Positions 54,636 to 62,997 of a DNA stretch of 64,000 nt are shown in pieces. Position numbers and translations under genes: made by a program. The notes under the pieces were generated by a model. The model had not been told where the DNA came from and made no database searches. It saw nothing but the letters and a program-made list of their open reading frames with translations. Numbering within the stretch: position 1 is the stretch's first letter; each line of letters starts with the position of its first letter. The stretch is taken from positions 1 through 64,000 of the forward strand of contig NZ_MIET01000026.1 in assembly GCF_003590335.1 (NCBI RefSeq), read 5' to 3'. Source of the stretch: Pseudoalteromonas sp. MSK9-3 (GTDB taxonomy: Bacteria; Pseudomonadota; Gammaproteobacteria; Enterobacterales; Alteromonadaceae).

Positions 54636-55556
54636 TTATTCGACTAATTCAACTAATTCAACTAATTCAACTAATTCAACTAATTCAACTAATTCAACAT
54701 TGTGTAATCTGATAAAACTTTTAGTCAATCTAGCTACATGTTGGTTTGCTTCAAATTTAGCTGCCATTTGTTGATCTAAGGTGATGTTTACTCGGTGACC
54801 AATATTTTCTGATAAAGACTTGGACGCATCTAGTGCTAGTTCAGTCAAAGCACCTTTGAGTAAATCATCTTTACCCCTAGCTGTAAGCTCTGTGAGCTCG
54901 TTATCGTCTAATAAGTTTTTTAAACAGCCCTTTAATGTTGTTTTAGGTGCTCTTTCTATAATAACTCTAAAGCTGCCTACCTCTTCTGCAGAGTTGTCAT
55001 CTAACTTTAACATGTCACATATAGTATCAAATTTAGAAGAATCCTTGTTTAAAGTAAAACCTGCATCTACAACCATTTCTAAATTTTTAAGTTTTGTCTT
55101 ATTGACTACTTCACTCATTTCAACAAGCTGAAAATTTTCAAGGTCTTCTGCGTTGTCTAGGCTTTCCAACATACAATTGACAAACGTTTCTAAACAACCA
55201 TATCTTGGAGAGCCAAGGGTTGAGAGGATAGATACGCATGGGCTAGATTTATCGATGTATATATAAGTCAATGAGCCTAATAATTCATCTTCCTCCAGTC
55301 TTTCATGTAACTCGCATACATTGAAGTTCTTCTTATTTATATACCTTTGCGAACTATTCGAATTAATGCTTACTAAATAAAATAAACCATCTGCTTCTTC
55401 TGAACTAATTAAATAATATGGTTGTTCAGCTATTTCAATAGGTTTAATCGGACCTTTGTCTGATTTGCTTGTGTATTCATTAAAAAGGTTGAGTAGTGAT
55501 GGAGCTATATTTTTACCGTCTTGGTTAAATAAGTAATTAAAGTATCTAATTTTCAT
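54636..55556 (-). CDS. RexA-like phage-sensing protein with (VEL)n tail
   Basis: 306 aa; lambda RexA is 279 aa. Soluble, no signal. Matches to RexA in order: LEEDELLGSLTYIYID near residue 87 against LADDESLGFPSFLFVE; FDTICDMLKLDD near 177 against FGDILKVLGATD; FRVIIERAPKTTLKGCLKNLL near 195 against LDIVIKPKFKRDIKKVAKDI; and ELTARGKDDLL against SLRAKDEAGDIL. Good ribosome site (AAAGGATTGTAAATG). The tail is VEL repeated six times plus VE from a 9-bp tandem repeat, absent from RexA. First gene of the rex-like pair, adjacent to attR. Confidence 0.65.
   Translation of the reverse strand: MKIRYFNYLFNQDGKNIAPSLLNLFNEYTSKSDKGPIKPIEIAEQPYYLISSEEADGLFYLVSINSNSSQRYINKKNFNVCELHERLEEDELLGSLTYIYIDKSSPCVSILSTLGSPRYGCLETFVNCMLESLDNAEDLENFQLVEMSEVVNKTKLKNLEMVVDAGFTLNKDSSKFDTICDMLKLDDNSAEEVGSFRVIIERAPKTTLKGCLKNLLDDNELTELTARGKDDLLKGALTELALDASKSLSENIGHRVNITLDQQMAAKFEANQHVARLTKSFIRLHNVELVELVELVELVELVELVE
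54639..54698. repeat. 9-bp tandem repeat encoding (Val-Glu-Leu)n
   Basis: Six full units of GTTGAATTA (minus strand) plus a variant GTCGAA before the stop. In-frame, so slippage would change tail length without frameshift. Confidence 0.95.
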
Positions 55557-55722
55557 TTACAATCCTTTTGGATTAGCATCAAAGTATTTTAACCTATGCT
55601 AATTTATTATGTCCACATAATGCCCAAACTTAAAAGATTACACAAGACTTTACAAGATAGCATAAGAAACTAAGTTTTTGATTTAAAAGTAAGTCATTGT
55701 TTTTAATAGAACCATGAAAGAA

Positions 55723-55789
55723 TCGACGCTTTCCGGACGGGGGTTCAAATCCCCCCAGCTCCACCACTTTAAAGTGTTATAAAACAGCC
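55723..55789 (+). repeat. attR: right 67-bp direct repeat, ssrA 3' fragment
   Basis: Exact copy of 48588-48654, including the tmRNA T-arm and CCA. It is the displaced original ssrA 3' end. Confidence 0.9.
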
Positions 55790-55823
55790 AGTTATAGATT
55801 AATAATCTTTAACTGGCTTTTTT
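55786..55823 (+). terminator. Original ssrA terminator, now orphaned
   Basis: AGCCAGTTA and TAACTGGCT, then six T. It differs from the copy at 48651 by a compensated base pair. Confidence 0.8.
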
Positions 55824-56002
55824 GTGTCTAAATTTAAATGTATAAGTAAGTTGTGAAGCAACTAATCTGACCTCTTTATACTTTTTAACTTTTTGAAGAT
55901 TAGTCAGAGCTAAGTCTTTTTAATGGGATCAATGACTTTGACACTTTTTTTGTATGTCATATGTATATGATAAAAAGACCTGACTCCCTCGCATCTAAGA
56001 TA

Positions 56003-57595
56003 TTACACAAGCTGCTTCTTAATCTTAGGCATGATCCGCCTACTCACTGGTACGGTAGCACCTGTACTCAGTATCAAATTTCCCCCACCTGATGATAGCT
56101 TTTGAAGCGACTGAATAAATTGCTTATTTACAATGTATGAGCGATGTACACGCAAAAACGTTACGGGCAACTTTTCTTCCATAATAGTCAACGTCTCGTT
56201 ATGTAACACACTACGTTCATCTAATAGGCTTATCTCCACATAATCTCTCGCCCCCTTCACAAAGCAAATACTGTCACATGACACCCACTCTTCTTTGTCC
56301 GTAAGGTTTAGCTTTATCTTTGACGGTGTCTGCTGTTCATTACATTCATCTAATACTCGTTGAAGCTGCTCAGCTCTTTTCTGTGCAAGCTGTTTTTGAG
56401 ACTGTTCAGTTTTATATTCAATTGAATGTTGAATAAAGAAGAACACTAAAAGCACAGCTACGAAACAATAAAAATAAAGATCGAGAAATTGATTAGGGTT
56501 AATCGCAATTACGAAAAAGAATGCCAAAAGTGCACCAGCATGCTTCATCGCATTATCATGCACCTTAAGAGCTTGATAAGCAGAAATACAAAAGCTTATC
56601 CCTGCAGGTATTTGAAGGGCGAAAACTGTTTTTTCCTCTATTGTGTTACCTAAATAAATAAATGCAAACGTCGATAACATTGAAAGAGAAAAGTAAGCCC
56701 ACCGATGACTTTTCACAAAGCTATCTATGATATATAACAGTAAGCACATCCCACTCAACATACCCAGCAATAAAATCACAACCAAGCGAACGTCATGATA
56801 AGGGTATTCGTATGCTATTAATCCTCTAGACACTTCAACCAATAATTGAAGAACCACTAACAATGAAAACACAGGAAGCCAAAAAGTACTACGTCTTGGA
56901 TTCGAGCCTTGTAAAACTAACTGACTTGAAAAAACTAAGCCTATGACCAAAATACCTAGCGATAACAAAGTAGGTAAGTAATTACGAAGCACTATATTTT
57001 GAGGAGAGCCATAATACGTGATTATCGCAAATGGAATTGAGGTGCTGATATCGTAAACTTTATGATGAGATGACAGTTTAATAACTAACTCATTCTGGCG
57101 CTTCTTCAGTAGTCCTTTTGGTATATAAATAACAAAGTCCATCACTCCAACCTTTTCACCTTCAGGTTGAGCCGAGGGATAACCATTTCGACCTATTAAT
57201 TCGCCATTAAAGTAAAACTCAGCCGCCGCTTGAGCAGAAAAAAACAGCCCAATTGGTTTATCGAGCAGCTCAGAGACGTTTAAATCAAACGTAGAGCCAA
57301 TCCAAGTTACATTGTTACCTAGCTTAACGTCACCCAACAGCATTTTATTGCAACTCTGGAGAAAAAACGTATCGGAAGACAGCGCTGCATTTTCATCATA
57401 ACAAACCCTAACCTCCTGAATAAAAAACTTATTAAATTCATTTGCAGCAAGATTTGTAGAGAACACCATGCTAAAACTGACTAATAAAAACACATACAAT
57501 AGCTTAGCTTTTACCACAATGTCATGTAAGGCGGTGCAAAAATATACCCTGATAGATTTTGCCGCCATTTGCAGAAGAAACGCCACCGTTTGCAT
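56003..57595 (-). CDS. Seven-transmembrane LytTR regulator
   Basis: About 530 aa. The start is uncertain: TTG 57640, ATG 57595 and ATG 57568 are in frame, none with a clear ribosome site. A hydrophobic segment (LLYVFLLVSFSMVFS) is followed by a periplasmic domain of about 160 aa with a galactose-binding-like feel, then about seven transmembrane segments, a short coiled coil, and a C-terminal LytTR DNA-binding domain (FVKGARDYVEISLLD, FLRVHRSYIVNKQFI). Membrane-bound one-component regulator. Divergent from the beta-lactamase-family gene, which may be its target. Confidence 0.8.
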   Translation of the reverse strand: MQTVAFLLQMAAKSIRVYFCTALHDIVVKAKLLYVFLLVSFSMVFSTNLAANEFNKFFIQEVRVCYDENAALSSDTFFLQSCNKMLLGDVKLGNNVTWIGSTFDLNVSELLDKPIGLFFSAQAAAEFYFNGELIGRNGYPSAQPEGEKVGVMDFVIYIPKGLLKKRQNELVIKLSSHHKVYDISTSIPFAIITYYGSPQNIVLRNYLPTLLSLGILVIGLVFSSQLVLQGSNPRRSTFWLPVFSLLVVLQLLVEVSRGLIAYEYPYHDVRLVVILLLGMLSGMCLLLYIIDSFVKSHRWAYFSLSMLSTFAFIYLGNTIEEKTVFALQIPAGISFCISAYQALKVHDNAMKHAGALLAFFFVIAINPNQFLDLYFYCFVAVLLVFFFIQHSIEYKTEQSQKQLAQKRAEQLQRVLDECNEQQTPSKIKLNLTDKEEWVSCDSICFVKGARDYVEISLLDERSVLHNETLTIMEEKLPVTFLRVHRSYIVNKQFIQSLQKLSSGGGNLILSTGATVPVSRRIMPKIKKQLV

Positions 57596-57670
57596 ATAAG
57601 TGCTAGAAAAAAAAGAAGTAATTGGTAATGTCCTTATCAATTAATAAATTGCTTTAAAGGTCCTATTTTA

Positions 57671-59227
57671 ATGAACTATATCAAAAAATCGGTTTTCACT
57701 GGAATCGCATTATCACAATTAATATTTGCCCCACTATGTCTCAGTGCACAGTTAACGCCAAAACAAATAGATGCACTTGTTGAAAAAGCAGCAGACGAGC
57801 TTAATGTGCCGGGGGTAGCATTGGCAGTTGTTAAAAGTGGTGAAGTGATCCACGCAAAAGGCTATGGCGTGCAATCTATTGAAAACAATACACCAGTAAC
57901 CACCGATACCCTATTTCAGGTCGCGTCAATATCAAAATCATTTTTAACTGCGGCATTGGCACTGCTCGTAGATGAAAATAAACTCAGCTGGGACGACAAA
58001 GTCATCGATTACCTTCCGCAGTTTCAAATGTATGATCCTTGGGTGACAAGAGAGTTTACTATTCGCGACTTGTTAACTCACCGCTCTGGTTTGCCACTGG
58101 GTGCTGGGGACTTATTACAATGGCCTGATGCGCAGGCACACACAACACCTGATGAAATCATCTCAGCATTAAAATATTTAAAACCAACCAGTTCATTTCG
58201 CTCCGAATATGCCTACAACAATTTAATGTACACTGTCGCCGAAGAGATTATACGCGAAATAACCAAGATGCCTTGGGACCTATATGTCGAAAAAGCATTA
58301 ATTGCGCCGCTGAAAATGACTAACTGTGTAGCGAGCCCGATTCGAATTAAAATACCAAGTAAGCGTGCCATACCGCATATGGAAGTTGACGGTACGCTCA
58401 AAACCACTTTTTTCAAAGATGATGAGCTAATTAATTGTGACATAGCGGGTATGGCAAAGTGGGCGCAGCTATTTCTTAGCAAAGGTAAACTACCAGATGG
58501 ACAAGACTTGTTATCCGAAAAGCAACACGCAGAAATGTGGAAGCCAGTTACTTTAAAAAAAGTCGCTTATATTGATCAAAAATACGCACAGACACATTTT
58601 CAAGCATATGGATTAGGCTGGAATTTGATGGACTTTCATGGCCACTTGCATGTCTCTCATGGCGGCGCGGTACAAGGCATGACCTCCCATATCGCATTTT
58701 TACCTGAAAAAGATGTTGCTGTTATTGCACTTACAAATCAATGGTCACGAGCAGCCAAAGGTCTAACCGCAACTATCCTAGAACACTATATTGAAGCCGA
58801 GCCCACAAATTACATTGACGTATATATAGAAGGAAATAAACGATATGAAGCCTACAAAAAACAACAAAAGAAAACGGAAAAACCTCTGCACCTGAGTACA
58901 ACAAAACCGCCTATGGCGCTTAATCAATATACCGGTACTTACCAAGATAACTGGTATGGCACAGTTGATGTCACAGTAATAGGCTCAGAGCTTAATATTA
59001 AGTTTTCTCGCGGTAATGCGTTAACCGGTAAACTTGCTCACATCGAGGGCAACCGATTTGTTGCAAAATGGCATGACCGAACGCTCAATGCGGATGCATT
59101 TGTTAAATTTGACGTCGACTTCGAAGGTAAGGTTATCGGATTCAAAATGAAAGCAGTAAGTCGTAGCACTGATTTTTCTTATAACTTTCATGATTTAAAC
59201 CTAAAAAAAGTGAGCGCTCCGGAGTAA
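57671..59227 (+). CDS. Exported beta-lactamase-family serine hydrolase
   Basis: 518 aa with signal peptide ending about residue 26. Penicillin-binding/class C fold: S86-I-S-K89 nucleophile motif, YAYNN as the Tyr-Asn motif, and SHGGAVQG in place of KTG. A C-terminal DUF3471-like beta domain follows (about 410-515, YTGTYQDNWYGTVDVTV). This group contains esterases, D-aminopeptidases and peptidases more often than true beta-lactamases, so resistance should not be assumed. Confidence 0.87.
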   Translation: MNYIKKSVFTGIALSQLIFAPLCLSAQLTPKQIDALVEKAADELNVPGVALAVVKSGEVIHAKGYGVQSIENNTPVTTDTLFQVASISKSFLTAALALLVDENKLSWDDKVIDYLPQFQMYDPWVTREFTIRDLLTHRSGLPLGAGDLLQWPDAQAHTTPDEIISALKYLKPTSSFRSEYAYNNLMYTVAEEIIREITKMPWDLYVEKALIAPLKMTNCVASPIRIKIPSKRAIPHMEVDGTLKTTFFKDDELINCDIAGMAKWAQLFLSKGKLPDGQDLLSEKQHAEMWKPVTLKKVAYIDQKYAQTHFQAYGLGWNLMDFHGHLHVSHGGAVQGMTSHIAFLPEKDVAVIALTNQWSRAAKGLTATILEHYIEAEPTNYIDVYIEGNKRYEAYKKQQKKTEKPLHLSTTKPPMALNQYTGTYQDNWYGTVDVTVIGSELNIKFSRGNALTGKLAHIEGNRFVAKWHDRTLNADAFVKFDVDFEGKVIGFKMKAVSRSTDFSYNFHDLNLKKVSAPE

Positions 59228-59899
59228 ATCATAAAGAGACAGAGGTGAATAATAAGAATAATAAGTGCCACCCATTTGAGATATTCACCAAAGGTAAAGG
59301 CCAATTTCCAATATGAAATGTCGCTTAATTAGTAAAATCGAGTGAACTACATACGCTATAAGGTCAAAAATAGCGAAAAACTGAACTCATACGTATCAGG
59401 TACAGCTAATCCGCCAAGTTATGGTGTGTTAGCTGTCCAGAGGTTATCTTGATAGTCTAAAAATTAAGCCCGTAACTTTTCACACTGCGTGTAATGGGCC
59501 CGCGTTTTATTTATAGGCTTGCACAATAATTATCAAGCTTTTGAGGTCTCCCTACTGCACCGTAAAATTCCTTGGTAAGTTGTGTGGTAAGTTTTACCCA
59601 GCTTTCTGGGGCTATGTTGAGTCTGTCTAAAATTGGGGGGGGTTATGGTGTTTATAGCGCTTTGTGTATCTGTTCACATACATCGGCCTGTTAACTCTAC
59701 AAGTTCCAGATGCGACTTTAATTCAAACGGTAAACCATTTTCTACGTGTTGTTATCATATTTAATTAAATCATATAGTTATTTTTCTGCGACTACAATTT
59801 AAAGAGGAACACGTAACCTTACATTAAAATAACAAAAGGTGTGCAACTGGAACGGCTATTGCTTATTAAAAGAGAGATAAGTCAATTTAAGGATATGAA
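59228..59899. other. Gene-free stretch with a transposase remnant
   Basis: Apart from the transposase remnant at 59462-59742 and the promoter and ribosome site of the next gene, nothing is recognised. AT-rich. Confidence 0.6.
59462..59742 (-). pseudogene. Second REP-associated transposase, decayed 3' remnant
   Basis: Nucleotide-level similarity to 48836-49113 over about 280 bp, including exact blocks such as TTGAGTCTGTCTAAAATTGG and ACATCGGCCTGTTAACTCTA, but with indels, a G run and stops. Only the C-terminal part remains. It lies outside the ssrA element. Confidence 0.85.
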
Positions 59900-60352
59900 A
59901 TGATTAACCCTATCGGCATTACAAATTACCAGTCAGTCTCTGCGTCACAATCAAGTCAGTATGTGCAAAAGCATACTGCATCTGAGATGAGCGATAGTCA
60001 CGCTGAGTCTGCTAATTCATTGAGTTTCCATGATAGAACATATGACTTCACACACATGACACTTGAAGAGCAATCTAAAGCGGCTCAAGACCTTTATGAT
60101 CAAGGGGTTATTTCAATGGGCGAGCATGCTTTCATGACCGGGAAATACGGTTTAATCGAGCATGATGGTCAATTGGGTGGAACGACGCTTGCCCAAGCAA
60201 AGAGTGAAAAAATCAATGTGATTGACACCATGAAAGACAACCTTGCCGCCGTTAAAAGTCAGGCTGGTGGCGATTCTGAAGTGGTAAAAAACTATCATTC
60301 CCTCATACGAAAGCTAGAAGTATATCAATTTGGATTGAATGCAAGCGCTTAA
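59900..60352 (+). CDS. Conserved-looking hypothetical protein
   Basis: 150 aa, unknown. Ser/Gln-rich N terminus, then TYDFTHMTLEEQSKAAQDLY and DQGVISMGEHAFMTGKYGL, which reads like a small helical domain, and a helical C terminus (SLIRKLEVYQFGL). AAGGATATGAAATG is a good ribosome site. No signal peptide. The N-terminal half resembles flagellar rod or hook-associated starts (MINPIGITNYQS) only loosely. Confidence 0.65.
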   Translation: MINPIGITNYQSVSASQSSQYVQKHTASEMSDSHAESANSLSFHDRTYDFTHMTLEEQSKAAQDLYDQGVISMGEHAFMTGKYGLIEHDGQLGGTTLAQAKSEKINVIDTMKDNLAAVKSQAGGDSEVVKNYHSLIRKLEVYQFGLNASA

Positions 60353-60593
60353 CTGCTTACCGAACCTCAAATGACACTCAACGCAAACTGATGATTTGCC
60401 ATTCGCCACGTTCAAGCAAGAATTCCGCTTAGCTCATAAACTCTCATTCATTACATGCACTATATACTGAAAAATGACGAAAATTAATGCAACTAGGTTT
60501 ACATCTCTTTTCTCTATAATCTACCGCAATAAATTGCTTTTTAATGTTATGTTGTAACAAGATCAAACTACCTTAAACTATTGAATTACACAC

Positions 60594-61520
60594 ATGAACA
60601 CACAGGGATTCAAACACATATTTACAGGGCTTGTTTGCAGTACAGCCATACTGGGCTGCCAAACGGTAACGAGCACACCTAACACACAAAAAACCAATGA
60701 TTTAGTGGTTGCTACGTGGAATATTGAACACTTAGCAGCACAAAATAATCAAGGCTGTAAAGGCCGAGAAAACAGCGACTATGCTGCACTCACCGCTTAT
60801 AAAAACAAAGTTGATGCTGATATATATGCCTTGCAAGAAGTCGGTTCTGTGGCTGCAGTACAACGCGTTTTTAACCCGTCTGAGTGGCAAGTATTCATCT
60901 CTGATAGAGCTGACTCGCCAAGTTATACGTGCCGTGGCAGCGAGCAGTCGTCAACGCAACAAAAAGTTGCCTATGCGGTGAAAAAAACCATTACGGTTAA
61001 TAACGTCACGTATCTAGACGCACTCAGTGCGCCGCAGTTTGGCCTACGAAACGCATTGCAACTGAATATAGAGCATGCAGGAAAGTCACTCTCTTTGATT
61101 AACTTTCACTTAAAAAGCGGCTGCTTTGTTGACGACTACTTAGACAGTGACCGCAAAAGCTGTGGTGTATTGGCTCAGCAGGCTGAAATTTTAAAGAATA
61201 TGCTTAAGCAGCAACAAAAAAGCCAACCTAATTTGGTCTTGTTAGGGGACTTTAACCACCGCTTAGCCAACCCTAACAATCGCTTACGCGCTGATTTAGG
61301 GCTTACAAACACAGTGAAACAAAGCGCATGGGTAAATACCACTGACGCCGTACAAGGGTGTCACCCTAAATACCCGGCCCCGATTGACCATATTATTGTC
61401 TCGTCATCATTGGTGCAGCACCTTGATAAACCAGAATCACAGTTTCACTACTTCGAAGATATGACACCAAACAACATGCTTAGCGACCATTGTGCTTTAA
61501 CGTTACGCTTTAATTTCTAG
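60594..61520 (+). CDS. Exported endonuclease/exonuclease/phosphatase-family lipoprotein
   Basis: 308 aa. Lipobox AILGCQ. DNase I-like fold with motifs in order: VATWNIEHLA (Asn), YALQEVGS (Glu), LINFHLKSGC (His), LLGDFNHRL (Asp-x-Asn), APIDHIIVSS and LSDHCALTL (final Asp-His). Likely an extracellular or surface nuclease, or a phosphodiesterase, for nutrient scavenging. Conserved Cys pairs (CKG, CRG, CFVDD, CGV) could form disulfides. Confidence 0.87.
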   Translation: MNTQGFKHIFTGLVCSTAILGCQTVTSTPNTQKTNDLVVATWNIEHLAAQNNQGCKGRENSDYAALTAYKNKVDADIYALQEVGSVAAVQRVFNPSEWQVFISDRADSPSYTCRGSEQSSTQQKVAYAVKKTITVNNVTYLDALSAPQFGLRNALQLNIEHAGKSLSLINFHLKSGCFVDDYLDSDRKSCGVLAQQAEILKNMLKQQQKSQPNLVLLGDFNHRLANPNNRLRADLGLTNTVKQSAWVNTTDAVQGCHPKYPAPIDHIIVSSSLVQHLDKPESQFHYFEDMTPNNMLSDHCALTLRFNF

Positions 61521-61526
61521 AGGATG

Positions 61527-61556
61527 GTTGGTCCAAACGCCTGCGTTTGGACCAAC
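61527..61556. terminator. 14-bp perfect hairpin between convergent genes
   Basis: GTTGGTCCAAACGC, CT, and the exact complement, just after the nuclease stop. No T run, so it may end or stabilise transcripts by structure alone. Confidence 0.5.
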
Positions 61557-61586
61557 AATGGTTAGGGTTAAAAAGCGCGGCTTATA

Positions 61587-62357
61587 CTATGGTTTGCGTG
61601 CTTTTATAGAGTAAATTAAAGGCACTTTTTGCCCTTTATGCTGCATTTGATAACGTTTTTCTGCTACCTGCTCTAGCCCGTCAAAGCAATCATAAGGGCT
61701 GTACGCATGCTCTTCAAACAGCTCTATGATCAAGCCGGCATTGATCAGTGCGCTTATCACGTTACTCAATGAATGTGGCCACGTGATCACTTGAGACACT
61801 TGCCCATCACAATTTTCTGTATAGGTAGTTTCTTCTTCAATATCGGGCTCATTTTTAGGAAAGTATGAATACCCTGACAACAAGTCATTGAAGGTGTGAA
61901 ATTCAACTAAATGAAACTCCCCCCCACTTTTTAATGCCTTAGCAACACCTTGCGCCCAATGTGCTAAGTCAGGTAACCAACACAAAACACCATATGATGT
62001 ATACACAATATCAAACTGTTGCGTGTTACTATCGCCAAAATGACAAACATCATCACACACAAATGTAGCGTTTAAGCCAAGCTGTTTGTTTAATATTTTT
62101 GCTTCGTCAATTGCAGAAGAAGACAAGTCGACGCCTGTCACCGTTGCACCGAGTCGTGCGAGCGACAGAGAGTCTTGCCCAAAATGGCACTGTAAATGGA
62201 GTATACTTTTTCCACTCACGTTACCTAGCTGATTAATTTCAATATCATTGAGCGATGATTGACCTTGTAAAAAGCTGGCAACATCATAAAACTTTGATTT
62301 TACGTGCAGCGTAGTCCGCTTATTCCAAGTTTCTTTATTAATATCTAAATAGTTCAT
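61587..62357 (-). CDS. Class I SAM-dependent methyltransferase
   Basis: 256 aa. Motif I is modified but recognisable (SILHLQCHFGQDSLSLARLG), then TVTGVDLSSSAIDEAK, DIVYTSYGVLCWLPD and the LVEFH motif. The HLQCHFGQD form is typical of a small-molecule methyltransferase subgroup. Substrate unknown; no pathway neighbours. Confidence 0.85.
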   Translation of the reverse strand: MNYLDINKETWNKRTTLHVKSKFYDVASFLQGQSSLNDIEINQLGNVSGKSILHLQCHFGQDSLSLARLGATVTGVDLSSSAIDEAKILNKQLGLNATFVCDDVCHFGDSNTQQFDIVYTSYGVLCWLPDLAHWAQGVAKALKSGGEFHLVEFHTFNDLLSGYSYFPKNEPDIEEETTYTENCDGQVSQVITWPHSLSNVISALINAGLIIELFEEHAYSPYDCFDGLEQVAEKRYQMQHKGQKVPLIYSIKARKP

Positions 62358-62481
62358 ACTCGACTCGTTGGCGCTGTTATGACTCAGAGCTGCTATGTTT
62401 ATAGCTCAACTCATACATGTTTCTCAGCTTAAAATAGTCAAAAACCAAAAAAGCACCAACTATTTGCGATAAACCAACAAT

Positions 62482-62871
62482 TTAGGAACACGTAGTTTTT
62501 GCACATAAACGATAATTGCGAATATGGCATGCAATAATAAGCCCTGACCCTACCACCGTCATAATACGCTCCATCAGCTCACCTAAAAGGTCATGACCAA
62601 ATACCACCGCAAATACTAAGCACGCTAACCCAGCAATTCCCACAATTAATACATGCCATGCTTTGTGCCGCTTACATCCAATACTCAGTGCAACAAGGCT
62701 TATCACTAAAGCGATACACACTAACAATTGATGAACTGACTCGTCTGCCAAAAACTGCAACCCAATCGCTGGTACTAACAGCAGCATTAAGGGTAAAAAT
62801 ATGCAATGGAGAATACATAACATTGACACACCGATTGCTGCTTGGTCCATCCGTTTTTGTGGAAATTTCAT
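62482..62871 (-). CDS. MerC-family membrane protein
   Basis: 129 aa from the ATG at 62871; the frame also offers a TTG at 62877. Four transmembrane segments. The MerC Cys motif is present in the first helix (SMLCILHCIFLPLML). C-terminal Cys residues (CHIRNYRLCAKTTC) may bind metal. MerC imports mercuric ion in mer operons. Here there are no other mer genes, and the neighbour is a zinc-chaperone-like gene, so zinc or another thiophilic metal is as likely. Confidence 0.82.
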   Translation of the reverse strand: MKFPQKRMDQAAIGVSMLCILHCIFLPLMLLLVPAIGLQFLADESVHQLLVCIALVISLVALSIGCKRHKAWHVLIVGIAGLACLVFAVVFGHDLLGELMERIMTVVGSGLIIACHIRNYRLCAKTTCS

Positions 62872-62929
62872 TCGCAACTAGCCTCTTTCGTCTTAGATAT
62901 TTTACTCGCCTTAACGCTTTATATAACGT

Positions 62930-62952
62930 AAAAAAGCCCGCAGTGCGGGCTA
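62930..62952 (-). terminator. Terminator of the AztD-like gene
   Basis: Minus strand AGCCCGCA, CT, GCGGGCT, six T. It separates the AztD-like gene from merC. Confidence 0.88.
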
Positions 62953-62997
62953 AACGTCAGGGTTAAGAATCGTCTCTTGTTAAATCAGTTTTTCTAC

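Larger units (their letters stand above)
48588..55789. mobile_element. Integrated element in ssrA (decayed prophage/satellite with defence-like genes)
   Basis: Bounded by the 67-bp direct repeats. Contents from left to right: broken REP-associated transposase, two genes resembling a tailless-phage packaging region, an acidic orphan, a duplicated ATPase 3' end, an AbiC-like membrane protein, a small membrane protein, a palindrome carrying an IS1111-group element, a tyrosine integrase 3' end, and a RexA/RexB-like pair. The integrase is broken, so the element is probably immobile. Its genes look more AT-rich and less conserved than the neighbours by eye. Confidence 0.85.
55557..56002. other. Intergenic stretch holding attR
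   Basis: Contains the rexA-like upstream region, the 67-bp attR repeat and the original ssrA terminator. From 55824 to 56002 nothing recognised. Confidence 0.7.

Noticed and set aside
57671..59227. Antibiotic-resistance beta-lactamase
   Set aside because: HGG replaces KTG and a DUF3471-like domain is attached, typical of the broad esterase/peptidase group; no basis for a resistance claim.
62482..62871. Mercury resistance operon
   Set aside because: No merA, merT, merP or merR nearby; MerC-type protein alone is not enough.
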